In this document: in pieces, positions 40,233 through 48,304 of the stretch | How the letters are laid out: every line of letters begins with the position of its first letter | Numbering within the stretch: the stretch's first letter is position 1 | Assembly: GCA_013289615.1 (NCBI GenBank) | Contig: JABCZO010000007.1 | Coordinates: 62,001-126,000, forward strand | DNA: 64,000 nucleotides | Direction: 5' to 3' | Origin: Gammaproteobacteria bacterium | Lineage (GTDB): Bacteria; Pseudomonadota; Gammaproteobacteria; Steroidobacterales; Steroidobacteraceae | The notes under the pieces: generated by a model | Database searches by the model: none | What the model was told of the DNA's origin: nothing | Seen by the model: only the letters and a program-made list of their open reading frames with translations | Made by a program: the position numbers and the translations under genes

Positions 40233-41196
40233 TGTTGGTGTGGGCGACCCAGTAGTCGGGCTGGAGCTTCACGGCCGCACGGACGAGCGCGAGCGCCTCG
40301 CGGTTTGAGCCACCCGTGCTGAGGATGGAAAGGGCCCAGCTATTGAGGAGCCCAGGGCGCTCCGCGGGGTCGGCGCTCGCGACCGCCGTCCGGCAGAACT
40401 CAATCGCCTCCTTGTCGCGACCCGAGTTGCTCAGAAAATTGGCCCACCGTGTGGGCTGGGATTTCGAGTAGACGTACTCGGCGGCCACGACCGTGAGCTT
40501 CTCGAGTTCCTTGGCCGATCCATTGAACGTTTTGGGCGGCACGCCTTGGCCGCGGATCGTGAGCGCAAGGCCTCCCGTCGCAGTCTCGATGAGATCCCCG
40601 TCGATGTGCACGTCATGCCCAAACCGCTCCCTGAGAAGACGCGAGATCTCGCCGATGGAAATGCCCGTCTCCGGCACCTCGAGCTTGATATTGTCCGCCC
40701 AGCCGCCGGAGAGCCCGCGCACAGCGGCGGAGCTACGGGTGGCATCCTGCAGACGGCTGAGTTCGTCCAGGATGGCCCCGGCCGTAATGGTTCCGTCGAA
40801 ACCGCGAGCGGCCAGCGTCGCGGGCATACGCAAGGGCTCGATGACCACGCGGCGTGAGGTGATGGCGTCATGGATCATGATTGCGATGCCAACGCCGATG
40901 ACGGTTGCGACAAGCGCGATGAAGACTTGGAATCCGGTCCGCAGCCGAATGCCGAGAAGACGCGGTCCCCATTCCAGCTCGAAGTATTCGTGTTCGGCTT
41001 CGACGGTTTTCCGTTGCGCCTCCAGCAGCTCTGTCTGTTTGCGCAGAAACACCACCGTCTCGGCCGCTACTTCCGGACTGTGGTTTGCAAGGTTAGCGGC
41101 CACCGCCGCTGCGAACGCCTCAGGAGCTGCCTTGGTCGAGGCAGCCTCTTCATCCTCCTCGCCGCCGAGCACCCCGCCGAGCAAGCCTTCAGCCAT
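40177..41196 (-). CDS. Membrane TPR-type protein, 3' end cut off at the island junction
   Basis: The 339-residue ORF has an acidic N-terminus, a coiled-coil-like segment (about 45-75), one transmembrane helix (about 88-107), a globular part (about 115-235, with FGHDVHIDGDLIETATGGLALTIRGQGV) and TPR-like helices (about 245-320, RWANFLSNSGRDKEAIEFCRTAV). The last 17 residues come from the integrase remnant read out of frame, so the original protein was longer. AGGGGG precedes the ATG at 41196. It lies 235 bases after the TIR gene on the same strand. The family is not named; layout resembles the neighbouring TIR and kinase receptors. Confidence 0.72.
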   Translation of the reverse strand: MAEGLLGGVLGGEEDEEAASTKAAPEAFAAAVAANLANHSPEVAAETVVFLRKQTELLEAQRKTVEAEHEYFELEWGPRLLGIRLRTGFQVFIALVATVIGVGIAIMIHDAITSRRVVIEPLRMPATLAARGFDGTITAGAILDELSRLQDATRSSAAVRGLSGGWADNIKLEVPETGISIGEISRLLRERFGHDVHIDGDLIETATGGLALTIRGQGVPPKTFNGSAKELEKLTVVAAEYVYSKSQPTRWANFLSNSGRDKEAIEFCRTAVASADPAERPGLLNSWALSILSTGGSNREALALVRAAVKLQPDYWVAHTNIRFRYVWSIEPCRSSASN

Positions 41197-41431
41197 GCCG
41201 ATCCCCCTTCGACGCTTCGGCGATGTTCGCGGATGCTATCCGCGTTAGCAACAAAACTCGCTGCTGGGCCTGATGGGTGTCGGCTTTGGGGCAGACATTT
41301 CCTGGGGCTGAATTTCCGGTTTTCGCCGGGTGCCGCCAGTTGGATTGAACCGCCGCTCGTGACCCTGAGCTTCCCGTCGCGAGTGTCCGCTGTCGGGTAG
41401 CGCAGTTGCAGCGCAAGGCTACCCGACGCCG

Positions 41432-43474
41432 CTACTCCGACAGCTTCATCTTGCGCAGGAACGCCTTGAACCGGGGGTCGTTCGCCAGATTCTTGAAAAA
41501 GGGATCGCCGACGATCTCCACGAGGCTGTCGTCCTTCTGTTTGTACGCCCGATCCAGCCATTGGAGTGCGAGATCATGATCGTTGCGGTACGCATAGCTC
41601 ATCGCGACAAAATACGCTTCAGTGTTCGCATATTTAATGCTGAGTTTATTCAAGGCCTCCTCCGCCTCGGCCTTCCGGCCCGCCGCCTCCAAGACGATCG
41701 GTAGGACATCGAGCCGATTAACCTCCTCAGCTTCCTGCTGCGCCATGGCGAGAGCCGCCTCCGGCTTCCCCTCGGCAAGTAGTGTCTTGGCGAGGTACTC
41801 GTGAGTCCACGAGAAGCCCGGCTCGATCTGCAGCAGCTTTCGATACGTGGCTTCGGCATCGACAAATCGGCCTGCGAGGTACAGGGCCATTCCCAGACTG
41901 AAGATCGTCTGCGTGTTCACAGGATCACGATCAAGCGACGCGCGTAGTAGCCGCACAGCATCGTCCGCTCGTCCGAGCGTATAGGCGAGCATGCCGGCGT
42001 ACAGCAACGCGGTTGGATTGGTTGGGTCGGTGCTGAGGACCCGACGTCCTTCCGCCTCGGAAGCGGCCCAGTCCCAGTCGTATGTGCGATGCACGTAGGC
42101 AAGTTGTGAGTGCGCATCTGCCAAGTCGGGGCTCAGCTGTAGAGCGTGCTGCGCATACTGACGCGCGCGCTCAAAGCCTTGCCCCGGCAGCAGATACGAG
42201 TTGTCCGTCAGTACGGTCTCGACCCTCGCCATCTCAGCCCACGCGAGGCCAAAGTTCGGGTCTAATTTGATCGCTTGATTCAGGTCCCCGTTCGCCGCTT
42301 CCAGCGACTGCCTTGTGTTCTGCGGGACAAGGCTCACGGCCTGCAGATACAACTGGTAGGCGTCCAGGTTGTGTGTACCGCCTTCTTGCCGCCTCAGCGG
42401 TCCGCCCATGAGCGTGATTTGCAGTGCCTGCACCACGGAATTGGCAATGTCGTCCTGCACTTTGAAGACATCATGAAGATCCCGGTCGTAGGTCTCTGAC
42501 CACACGTGATACCCCGTGTCCGCACGAACGAGCTGCGCCGTCACGCGAATCCGATTTCCCGAGCGGCGGACGCTGCCTTCCAGAACGTGTTCGACGCTCA
42601 GCTCACGAGCTATATCAGAGATCTTGGTCGACTTGCCTTTGAAGTAGAAAGACGAGGTTCGCGCGGGAACGTGCAGGCCTGGAACGTTGGCGAGCAGGTC
42701 GATAACCTCCTCCGCCATGCCGTCAGCGAAGTACTCCTGATCCCTCTTCTCGCTCATGTCGATAAACGGCAAGACCGCGACGGACTTGGCCAAGATCGCG
42801 GGTACAGCGGGCGCAGTGCGCAGGGCGACCGACGTCACTGGGGTTGGTGGTTGTCCCGTCACGACTTGCTTTGACAGCCAGAGCTTGTCAGCGACGACGT
42901 AGACGAGGACAAGCGAGACGAGCACGGCGCCGCCGATCATCACCAATTTCGTGCGCGGTATGGCCGTCGCGCGTGGCGCGATCGGCGGATTGGCAGAAAT
43001 ACGCGGTTCGCCGGCCGAAGTAGGGTCGAGGTGACGCCGCACCGCCTCCACCAGCTTGGCAGTCGCCGCCCCGATGCCCCCCGACCCGACATCGATCCAC
43101 TGCGACTCGCTCAGGAAGTACTCGAAGGCCGGTGTCAGCGCCGTTGTGCCCAAGCGAAGCGCAATGATCGGTCGCCCCTTGGACGAGGCGCGCTCGACCT
43201 CTTTGCTAACGTGTTTCGAAGTGAGTGCGCCGTCAGACAGTACCAGCACCAGAGCCTTCGTCCCGCTGATCGCCAGCATGATGCCGTCGGCGTAGTGCGA
43301 TCCAGGAGTCACGTCCCGGGGCGCGATCCAGCATGCTATGCCGTGGCTCTCAAGGGCCCCAACGACAGCGTCTGCGACCGCAGCGTCCTGCGACGCGTAG
43401 CTGATGAAAACGTCGGTGGACGTTCTTGGGGCGGTCGGCTGCCCGTTGCTAGAGTCGGGTGCTTCCCCGGACAT
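41432..43474 (-). CDS. Membrane TIR-domain protein with TolB-like and TPR region
   Basis: The 680-residue protein has a bacterial TIR domain (about 20-150): DVFISYASQDAAVADAVV, IACWIAPRDVTPGSHY, and KHVSKEVERA with the putative catalytic glutamate E92. A transmembrane helix follows (about 177-196), then a TolB/FlgO-like domain (about 230-350, SVAVLPFIDMSEKRDQEYFADG) and TPR repeats to the end. The part after the membrane helix matches the kinase at 35825 nearly residue for residue in its opening segment and in the last residues (FLRKMKLSE versus LLQKMKLPE). TIR domains can cleave NAD; here it may act as a signalling or defence effector governed by a periplasmic sensor. NADase activity is not proven. 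Confidence 0.9.
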   Translation of the reverse strand: MSGEAPDSSNGQPTAPRTSTDVFISYASQDAAVADAVVGALESHGIACWIAPRDVTPGSHYADGIMLAISGTKALVLVLSDGALTSKHVSKEVERASSKGRPIIALRLGTTALTPAFEYFLSESQWIDVGSGGIGAATAKLVEAVRRHLDPTSAGEPRISANPPIAPRATAIPRTKLVMIGGAVLVSLVLVYVVADKLWLSKQVVTGQPPTPVTSVALRTAPAVPAILAKSVAVLPFIDMSEKRDQEYFADGMAEEVIDLLANVPGLHVPARTSSFYFKGKSTKISDIARELSVEHVLEGSVRRSGNRIRVTAQLVRADTGYHVWSETYDRDLHDVFKVQDDIANSVVQALQITLMGGPLRRQEGGTHNLDAYQLYLQAVSLVPQNTRQSLEAANGDLNQAIKLDPNFGLAWAEMARVETVLTDNSYLLPGQGFERARQYAQHALQLSPDLADAHSQLAYVHRTYDWDWAASEAEGRRVLSTDPTNPTALLYAGMLAYTLGRADDAVRLLRASLDRDPVNTQTIFSLGMALYLAGRFVDAEATYRKLLQIEPGFSWTHEYLAKTLLAEGKPEAALAMAQQEAEEVNRLDVLPIVLEAAGRKAEAEEALNKLSIKYANTEAYFVAMSYAYRNDHDLALQWLDRAYKQKDDSLVEIVGDPFFKNLANDPRFKAFLRKMKLSE

Positions 43475-43941
43475 CCTGACCCCCGCAGGACCTTCTTGTG
43501 GGCCACAGGATGCGCCGGGGGCATCTGACCCGCAACTTGCCGCCCGCTTTCGTTCATTTTCCGGTTAGGGACTAGGTGATCGAAGCGGCGGGTAGGGAAT
43601 GGCCGCTTTCCGGCAGGCATTTCAGAAAGCCGTATTTCCGCTTCTGTTGGGCCGTTCTGAGACGATCGGGGAAATTGTTTGGCGCCCCTCGGATCGTGCC
43701 GCGCCTGCCGCCACAGCCTCTACCGAATCTCTACCGCCACTAATCCGAGCGACGCCAATCGACTGTTTCTACGAGGCTTTCTACCTTACCCTGGGATTAT
43801 TGAGGATAGTCTCTGGCAACGACCGCCATCCCGTGGAAACGCGGGCAGCGCTACCGACTCAAGACGGCGGGTGTCTGGCGCAATGGCTCTCTTGGGTATC
43901 CCGCTTACCCGGTCAAGCGACCCAACGATCGACGCTTAACT
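43475..43941. other. 467-base stretch without a supported gene
   Basis: It separates the starts and stops of two minus-strand genes. Plus-strand frames of 86 and 118 codons here show no family motif, no ribosome-binding site and no coding bias. No strong hairpin or repeat was seen. Confidence 0.5.
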
Positions 43942-45039
43942 CTATGACCGAATGACCTCAGCGACCGTGCGTCGGTGCGCAGTCATCACGGTTTCCACAT
44001 CGAAGCCCAATCTCGCCGAATAGCGGTTCCCAAGCTTGAGCATGATCCCGATGATCGAATCGCCCAGTAGTTCCTGCGTAGTGAGCCCTGTAAGCAGGTA
44101 TACGCTTTCGATAAGTGGTTTCAGGCCGTGAGTGAACTTTGGCGCCGAGTGATCCGAAGCGCTCGCGACAACAGTTGCTTGAGCTGCCCAGAAGCACGTT
44201 GCCCAGCACTCGATGACGTCATCGGGCATCTCGTCGTGCAGCACGTCGATCCGAAGATGGCGAACTGGAGGGTCGCTTCCACGGAAAAGCGCGTGTAGGG
44301 TCAGGCCGAGCAAGCGCGGCCAACGGTCGTCGCTGCCAGATATTGGTAGAACCTGACGGGTTGAGCACGGTAGCGGTGCGCCTCCTTTGATCCGCGTACC
44401 ATCGCGACCCGCCCATCCGGCAGCCGCCACAATTGACAGCACCGCGCGGACTCGCGGTAGGTCCCGGGTCGTTAACCCTCCGTGCGTGACACGGCCACGG
44501 AGACGGTCCCTGAGACCATCCACTGCGGCCGCGATCTGCCCTCGATTCGCGCGGCGCTCTGCATTCCTGCGTTCCACCTCTTTCTGCCGCTTCTGAGGCA
44601 AACGTTGCAGCAGACCTTGGGGTGGCAAGTTGAACGAGCCGCCTCCCTCAATCGCCTTTTCAGCTTCTTCTACCTCATCGCCGAGATCGAAAGCACGCTT
44701 GAGGTCTTCTTCATTTTCCTCGTCGTCCGAAATTTGGCTCTCTACCGCATCGATGGCCAGCATCCGGTTCAAGAACATGCGTACAAGGTCCTGCTCCGAT
44801 CCTGCTAGGCTGTCGCGTCCCAGCTCCGACCTCTGCGGTCGAATGGTCCGACCTGCGAGAAACGCCACGTAATCTAGAACCCTGCCGGGCTCTGCAACGT
44901 CTAGCTCGTGTTGAACTCGCTTTTTTCCGCGGGTCGCGACCTCCACGTCCTCAGCATCGGCCGCCTCAAGATCGTCAAGTACCTCCAGAAGGAACAAGTC
45001 TATTTCCGTCTCTTCGTCCAGCCGCTCTCCTGCTTGCAT
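43942..45039 (-). CDS. Uncharacterised protein with acidic N-terminal region, partner of the primase-like gene
   Basis: The 365-residue product starts at an ATG overlapping the preceding gene by 65 bases in another frame. The first about 130 residues are rich in Glu and Asp with leucine-rich helices (EIDLFLLEVLDDLEAADAEDVEV, DDEENEEDLKRAFDLGDEVEEAEKAI), likely coiled coil. A basic segment (LLQRLPQKRQKEVERRNAERR) follows, then a C-terminal domain (about 190-365) including LTHALFRGSD-like and GLKPLIESVYLLTGLTTQELLGDSIIGIMLKLG stretches. I recognise no family. Strong overlap suggests coexpression with the primase-like protein. A single frameshifted long gene is another possibility. Confidence 0.6.
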   Translation of the reverse strand: MQAGERLDEETEIDLFLLEVLDDLEAADAEDVEVATRGKKRVQHELDVAEPGRVLDYVAFLAGRTIRPQRSELGRDSLAGSEQDLVRMFLNRMLAIDAVESQISDDEENEEDLKRAFDLGDEVEEAEKAIEGGGSFNLPPQGLLQRLPQKRQKEVERRNAERRANRGQIAAAVDGLRDRLRGRVTHGGLTTRDLPRVRAVLSIVAAAGWAGRDGTRIKGGAPLPCSTRQVLPISGSDDRWPRLLGLTLHALFRGSDPPVRHLRIDVLHDEMPDDVIECWATCFWAAQATVVASASDHSAPKFTHGLKPLIESVYLLTGLTTQELLGDSIIGIMLKLGNRYSARLGFDVETVMTAHRRTVAEVIRS

Positions 45040-46615
45040 GCCTGCCCTGGTCGCGATCCCGCGCGAACGCGAGCAAGACCTCGACTCTCGCTACGACGGC
45101 CACCGTCGAAATCGTACCATCTCCGAAACGCAGGCGCGCAAAGGCGAGACTGTTGACATCGCCCATGACTCGGTAGCGAGCACCACCTCCAACACTCGCG
45201 GGCAGTGGCTCGAGCGTGCAGCTGGTCAGACGTTGGTCCGCATCAAGAAGCTCAATTTCAAACGCCGCATCGCCGAGCAACTTGGGCGCCCACCACGTCA
45301 ACGTAGTGAAGGCGCAATCAAAGTTGCCGGGATTCCGGCGAGCGATCTCTTCGAGAGGCAATTCGTTCCCGACGGCCAGCAGGGGCAGATCCTGGGCCGT
45401 CAGCTCCTTGCCCTGTGCCAACACCTTATCCAGTCCTAGTACTGCCGCAGTGCTGCCGGATGGAAGTCGCCGATAGAGGCACGCTTCCTCGTTTGTTCCT
45501 GAAGAGCGCTGCCTTCCGAGCGCCGCAATAGTGCAGTTTGCACTCCCGTAGAGCAGTATCTTGAGCACCTCATCACCGTAGTCATCCGCGGGTCTCGTCA
45601 GGCAATACGGCCGAATCGCTTTGTCACCTTGTTCCTTGATGAGTTGCCACGTGCTAACTTCGTGATTGTGCTGGCAATAGATATTCGGTAGTGGGCTGTG
45701 CTTTCCCGGCAACAGCACTGCACCAGTTTTTGCCGCCTTTGTGTGCTCGTGATGCCAGGGACAAATGATGCTGTGCTTTCCTGCCGCCAGCGGCTTCAGG
45801 TATAGCCCCTTGTCTTTGAGCCACGCAAGTACGTCGAACGTCTCGCGAATCACAGGGCCCTCGCCTCCGCGAGTGGCATCCGCCGGTACGTCAAAAGCCT
45901 TGGGAGCGATCGACACGCGTTCAGACCGTTCAAATGTCGAGGGGTCAAGGAACGTACCTAAGTTCTTGCAGTAGACGACTTTCCTCCCGGTCGGGCAGGA
46001 CGGAAGGAAATACCCCTGCACCGGATTGAACGACTGCTTGTCAATGGCCGGCCTGTCTCTGGTGACAAGCCTGCCGGTGGTTTCGTCCGGATACTGCATC
46101 TCGTCGGGCAGTTCCTTGGCGTCCTCGTATCCGATAAATGCTTTCATCGCCGGCACGTACGGATACCAGTCCTCATCCAGCGATTGGATCGCAATGGGCT
46201 TCGCGAAGGGCAGCACAAGCCGAAACCGCTCGACGACCGGCGCGTTCTTCCAGTAGGAGTGCGATGAGTACATCAGGTACGTGTACTCCTTGAAGCGCTC
46301 GGCCACCGCATCCATTGACCAAAGCTCTTGTAATAGGCTCTCGTTGTCGTAATCGATCAGCAGGCCAGTCACCTTGACGATGTTGTCGCCCCTGCGCTGA
46401 TCCTCTAGCTTTCTTGTGACGCGATCCTCGACGAACATACCGGTCTTCTTTGCGGTCGCATCGAATCGCGTGAGGTTGAACAGAAAGGCGGAATACTTAT
46501 CGTCAGTAACTTCCGGCTTCTCAAGCTGTTCAAGCACCCAGTTCCAGTCCCCTGGTCCGAGCGTCTTCACGGCGTTATCGTGAACGTCTCGCCATACCGA
46601 TATCATGTAGTCCAT
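44975..46615 (-). CDS. Primase-like protein (archaeo-eukaryotic primase fold) with a zinc-finger-like region
   Basis: From the ATG at 46615 the product has 546 residues. LLIDYDNES (D88, D90) resembles the metal-binding DxD of AEP primases, YSSHS (S118, H119) the SxH motif, and VVERFRLVLPFAKPI the following strand. A CHC2-like cluster CPWHHEH ... IYCQHNH at about 285-318 may bind zinc. Such proteins initiate replication of plasmids, phages and islands, and some belong to defence systems. No helicase follows. The last 20 residues overlap the next gene and are probably not conserved. A TTG 15 bases earlier could also be the start. An inverted repeat lies just upstream. Confidence 0.65.
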   Translation of the reverse strand: MDYMISVWRDVHDNAVKTLGPGDWNWVLEQLEKPEVTDDKYSAFLFNLTRFDATAKKTGMFVEDRVTRKLEDQRRGDNIVKVTGLLIDYDNESLLQELWSMDAVAERFKEYTYLMYSSHSYWKNAPVVERFRLVLPFAKPIAIQSLDEDWYPYVPAMKAFIGYEDAKELPDEMQYPDETTGRLVTRDRPAIDKQSFNPVQGYFLPSCPTGRKVVYCKNLGTFLDPSTFERSERVSIAPKAFDVPADATRGGEGPVIRETFDVLAWLKDKGLYLKPLAAGKHSIICPWHHEHTKAAKTGAVLLPGKHSPLPNIYCQHNHEVSTWQLIKEQGDKAIRPYCLTRPADDYGDEVLKILLYGSANCTIAALGRQRSSGTNEEACLYRRLPSGSTAAVLGLDKVLAQGKELTAQDLPLLAVGNELPLEEIARRNPGNFDCAFTTLTWWAPKLLGDAAFEIELLDADQRLTSCTLEPLPASVGGGARYRVMGDVNSLAFARLRFGDGTISTVAVVARVEVLLAFARDRDQGRHASRRAAGRRDGNRLVPSGGT

Positions 46616-46637
46616 ATCAACCGTCCACAAAGAGTAA

Positions 46638-46680
46638 GCCCGTGAAGGTGGCAGAACGGAACCGTTCGTTCTTCACGGGC
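46638..46680. promoter_or_regulatory. Nested inverted repeats upstream of the primase-like gene
   Basis: Outer arms GCCCGTGAA (46638-46646) and TTCACGGGC (46672-46680) enclose inner arms GAACGG (46654-46659) and CCGTTC (46662-46667). It ends 23 bases before the predicted start, in a 240-base gap, so an operator, leader hairpin or replication-initiation site is possible. A separate CCCCAAGGGG palindrome follows at about 46687-46696. Confidence 0.55.
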
Positions 46681-46858
46681 TCTAACCCCAAGGGGATCGA
46701 TTTTACATTTACTGGTTCGCCAATCCGGCTCTCCTGCCACAGAGAGTGACGCTCGTCACAGGGCTATTTAGCAGTCGCGAGCCGGTCGGCCGCATTCAGG
46801 AATCGGGTTCTTGATTGGTTCGAAGATATTTCAGCGAAGCCGTATCGAAAAGCGATCG

Positions 46859-47176
46859 TCAGAACAAGTCGATGTACGAATCTGACGGTTCTGGCCAATT
46901 GTCCTTCAGGACCTTATAAATCCGATCGACCCATTCCGAGTCCTGTGCAGCCGCTGGGCCGACATGATCTCCACCTGCACTGAGGGTTTCCAAACGAAAC
47001 GCGAGCCCGTCAATTCTGTTGGCGCCGACATCAGTCGATGAAATGAAGGCGACCCCCTCCTTGGTAACCCGTAGTTGCGTATTCGTTCTGTCACTGGCTG
47101 AAGCGATCAGCCGGGCAACACTTTCGTGCGTAAGGGCGTCAGGTTTGGTCAGGTCAATCGTGACCGAAGATTGCAT
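46859..47176 (-). CDS. Small hypothetical protein
   Basis: The 105-residue ORF starts at the ATG at 47176 and has plausible codon use. It reads MQSSVTIDLTKPDALTHESV, then a central beta-rich part (LRVTKEGVAFISSTDVGANRI) and an acidic helical end (WVDRIYKVLKDNWPEPSDSYIDLF). No motif or family is recognised and no signal peptide is present. It is the last accessory gene before the backbone resumes with msrA. It may be an island-borne inhibitor or immunity-type protein, but nothing shows this. Confidence 0.5.
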   Translation of the reverse strand: MQSSVTIDLTKPDALTHESVARLIASASDRTNTQLRVTKEGVAFISSTDVGANRIDGLAFRLETLSAGGDHVGPAAAQDSEWVDRIYKVLKDNWPEPSDSYIDLF

Positions 47177-47221
47177 GGCGGCTCCAATTCCTTCCCCGCG
47201 GACTTTCCTAGGTCAAAACCA

Positions 47222-47241
47222 CCGGTAGACTTCCGGTAGAC
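47222..47241. repeat. Two 9-base direct repeats near the right end of the accessory region
   Basis: CCGGTAGAC occurs at 47222-47230 and 47233-47241, separated by TT. Short spaced repeats may be recombinase arm sites or leftovers of an attachment end. The role is unknown. Confidence 0.5.
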
Positions 47242-47348
47242 CTCAGCGCCGAAAACTCATGGCGTATTCCTGCAGAAATGCACAGGGTTTTGAATTCTCT
47301 AGAGCGTAACCCTTTGTCTCTACACAGGAAATAGGGTCAAACCGCCGA

Positions 47349-47942
47349 CTACGCCTTCTCCCCTACCGCTAACACCGGGGACTTATAGGGAATTCCGCAC
47401 GAATGATTCGGGCAGTACCCGTCGGGATTCTTCGCCAGATACTGCTGGTGATAATCCTCGGCGTAGTAGAACGGTGGCGCCTTGCGGATCTCGGTGGTGA
47501 TCTTGCCGAAGCGCGCCTTATCCAGCGCTTCCTGGTAGGCAGCCCGTGAATGCTCCGCTGCCTCCAGCTGGCCATCGTCGGTGGCGTAGATTGCGGACCG
47601 GTATTGCGTCCCGACGTCGTTGCCCTGACGCATCCCCTGGGTCGGATCGTGCGACTCCCAGAAGACGCGCAGCAGCTCCTGGTAACTGATGCGCTTTGGA
47701 TCGAAGATCACCTGCACGGCTTCCGCATGGCCGGTGGTTCCCGAGCAGACCTGCTTATAGCTCGGATTTTCCGTGCGGCCACCGGCGTAGCCGACCGCGG
47801 TCGAATACACACCTGGCAGCTGCCAGAAGGTCTTTTCGGCCCCCCAGAAGCAACCCATCGCGAACAGGGCGCGCTCCAGGCCGTCGGGAAATGGCGCCTG
47901 GACACGATGTCCATTTACAAAGTGCGTCTCTGAGATCTGCAT
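47349..47942 (-). CDS. msrA: Peptide-methionine (S)-S-oxide reductase
   Basis: The 197-residue protein has the active-site motif [16 protein letters not shown] with the catalytic cysteine of [34 protein letters not shown], and the C-terminal [23 protein letters not shown] with resolving cysteines. It repairs oxidised methionine in proteins. GAGGA lies 7 bases before the ATG at 47942, which decides against a GTG two codons earlier. It marks the return to core genome to the right of the islands. It diverges from a small conserved gene. Confidence 0.97.
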   Translation of the reverse strand: MQISETHFVNGHRVQAPFPDGLERALFAMGCFWGAEKTFWQLPGVYSTAVGYAGGRTENPSYKQVCSGTTGHAEAVQVIFDPKRISYQELLRVFWESHDPTQGMRQGNDVGTQYRSAIYATDDGQLEAAEHSRAAYQEALDKARFGKITTEIRKAPPFYYAEDYHQQYLAKNPDGYCPNHSCGIPYKSPVLAVGEKA

Positions 47943-48025
47943 GGCCACATCCTCGTGCTTTTGAGTTCGTTACGGCTACAATCGTGCCGCCGCGATCCTG
48001 AATCAAGCCCAGCGAGCCTCCTACT

Positions 48026-48295
48026 ATGAGCGTCGTCTGCCAACCCCACAATCTGCGCCGCCCGATCAGCCATGCCGCCAAGCCCTATGGGGTACGCGTC
48101 AGTCTTCGCCCGGGCGACCCGTTCCGCAAGATCATGGGCGGGGAATGGCATTGCACCCACTGGTTCGCGACCGGTGCCGAGCGCGACGCGGCGCTGGCCG
48201 AAATGAGCCGAAAGCACGAATACTCGCGCGTGGGCGACCGGCCGGCGCTGCTTTGGGAGAAAGTGGAGAACCTCGCGGCAAGCCGCGGCCTGTAG
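48026..48295 (+). CDS. Small conserved-type protein of unknown function
   Basis: The 89-residue protein (MSVVCQPHNLRRPISHAAKPYGVRVSLRPGDPFRKIMGGEWHCTHWFATGAERDAAL, described in part: PYGVRVSLRPGDPFRK then EWHCTHWFATGAERDAAL) is compact and basic. It has aromatic and His/Cys residues that could form a small metal or ligand site. No signal peptide or membrane helix is seen. It converges on the patatin gene 9 bases away. I know of similar hypothetical proteins in gammaproteobacteria but no function. Confidence 0.65.
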   Translation: MSVVCQPHNLRRPISHAAKPYGVRVSLRPGDPFRKIMGGEWHCTHWFATGAERDAALAEMSRKHEYSRVGDRPALLWEKVENLAASRGL

Positions 48296-48304
48296 CCGTA
48301 GCTG

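Larger units (their letters stand above)
40127..47300. mobile_element. Accessory region B, probable remnant of a second tandem island
   Basis: The left end is set by the second attachment repeat and integrase remnant. The genes inside (truncated TPR protein, TIR protein, primase-like protein, acidic protein, small protein) are accessory in character and less G+C-rich than the backbone. The right end is only placed between the last accessory gene (47176) and msrA (47349); no third copy of the repeat was found. Confidence 0.55.

Noticed and set aside
43599..43955. 118-codon plus-strand frame between the TIR and acidic-protein genes
   Set aside because: No ribosome-binding site, no family motif and no coding bias; treated as chance.
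47295..47315. Weak resemblance of TTTGAATTCTCTAGAGCG to the tRNA-Arg attachment repeat, as a third att site
   Set aside because: It needs a gap and several mismatches, so it is within chance; the right edge of region B is left approximate.
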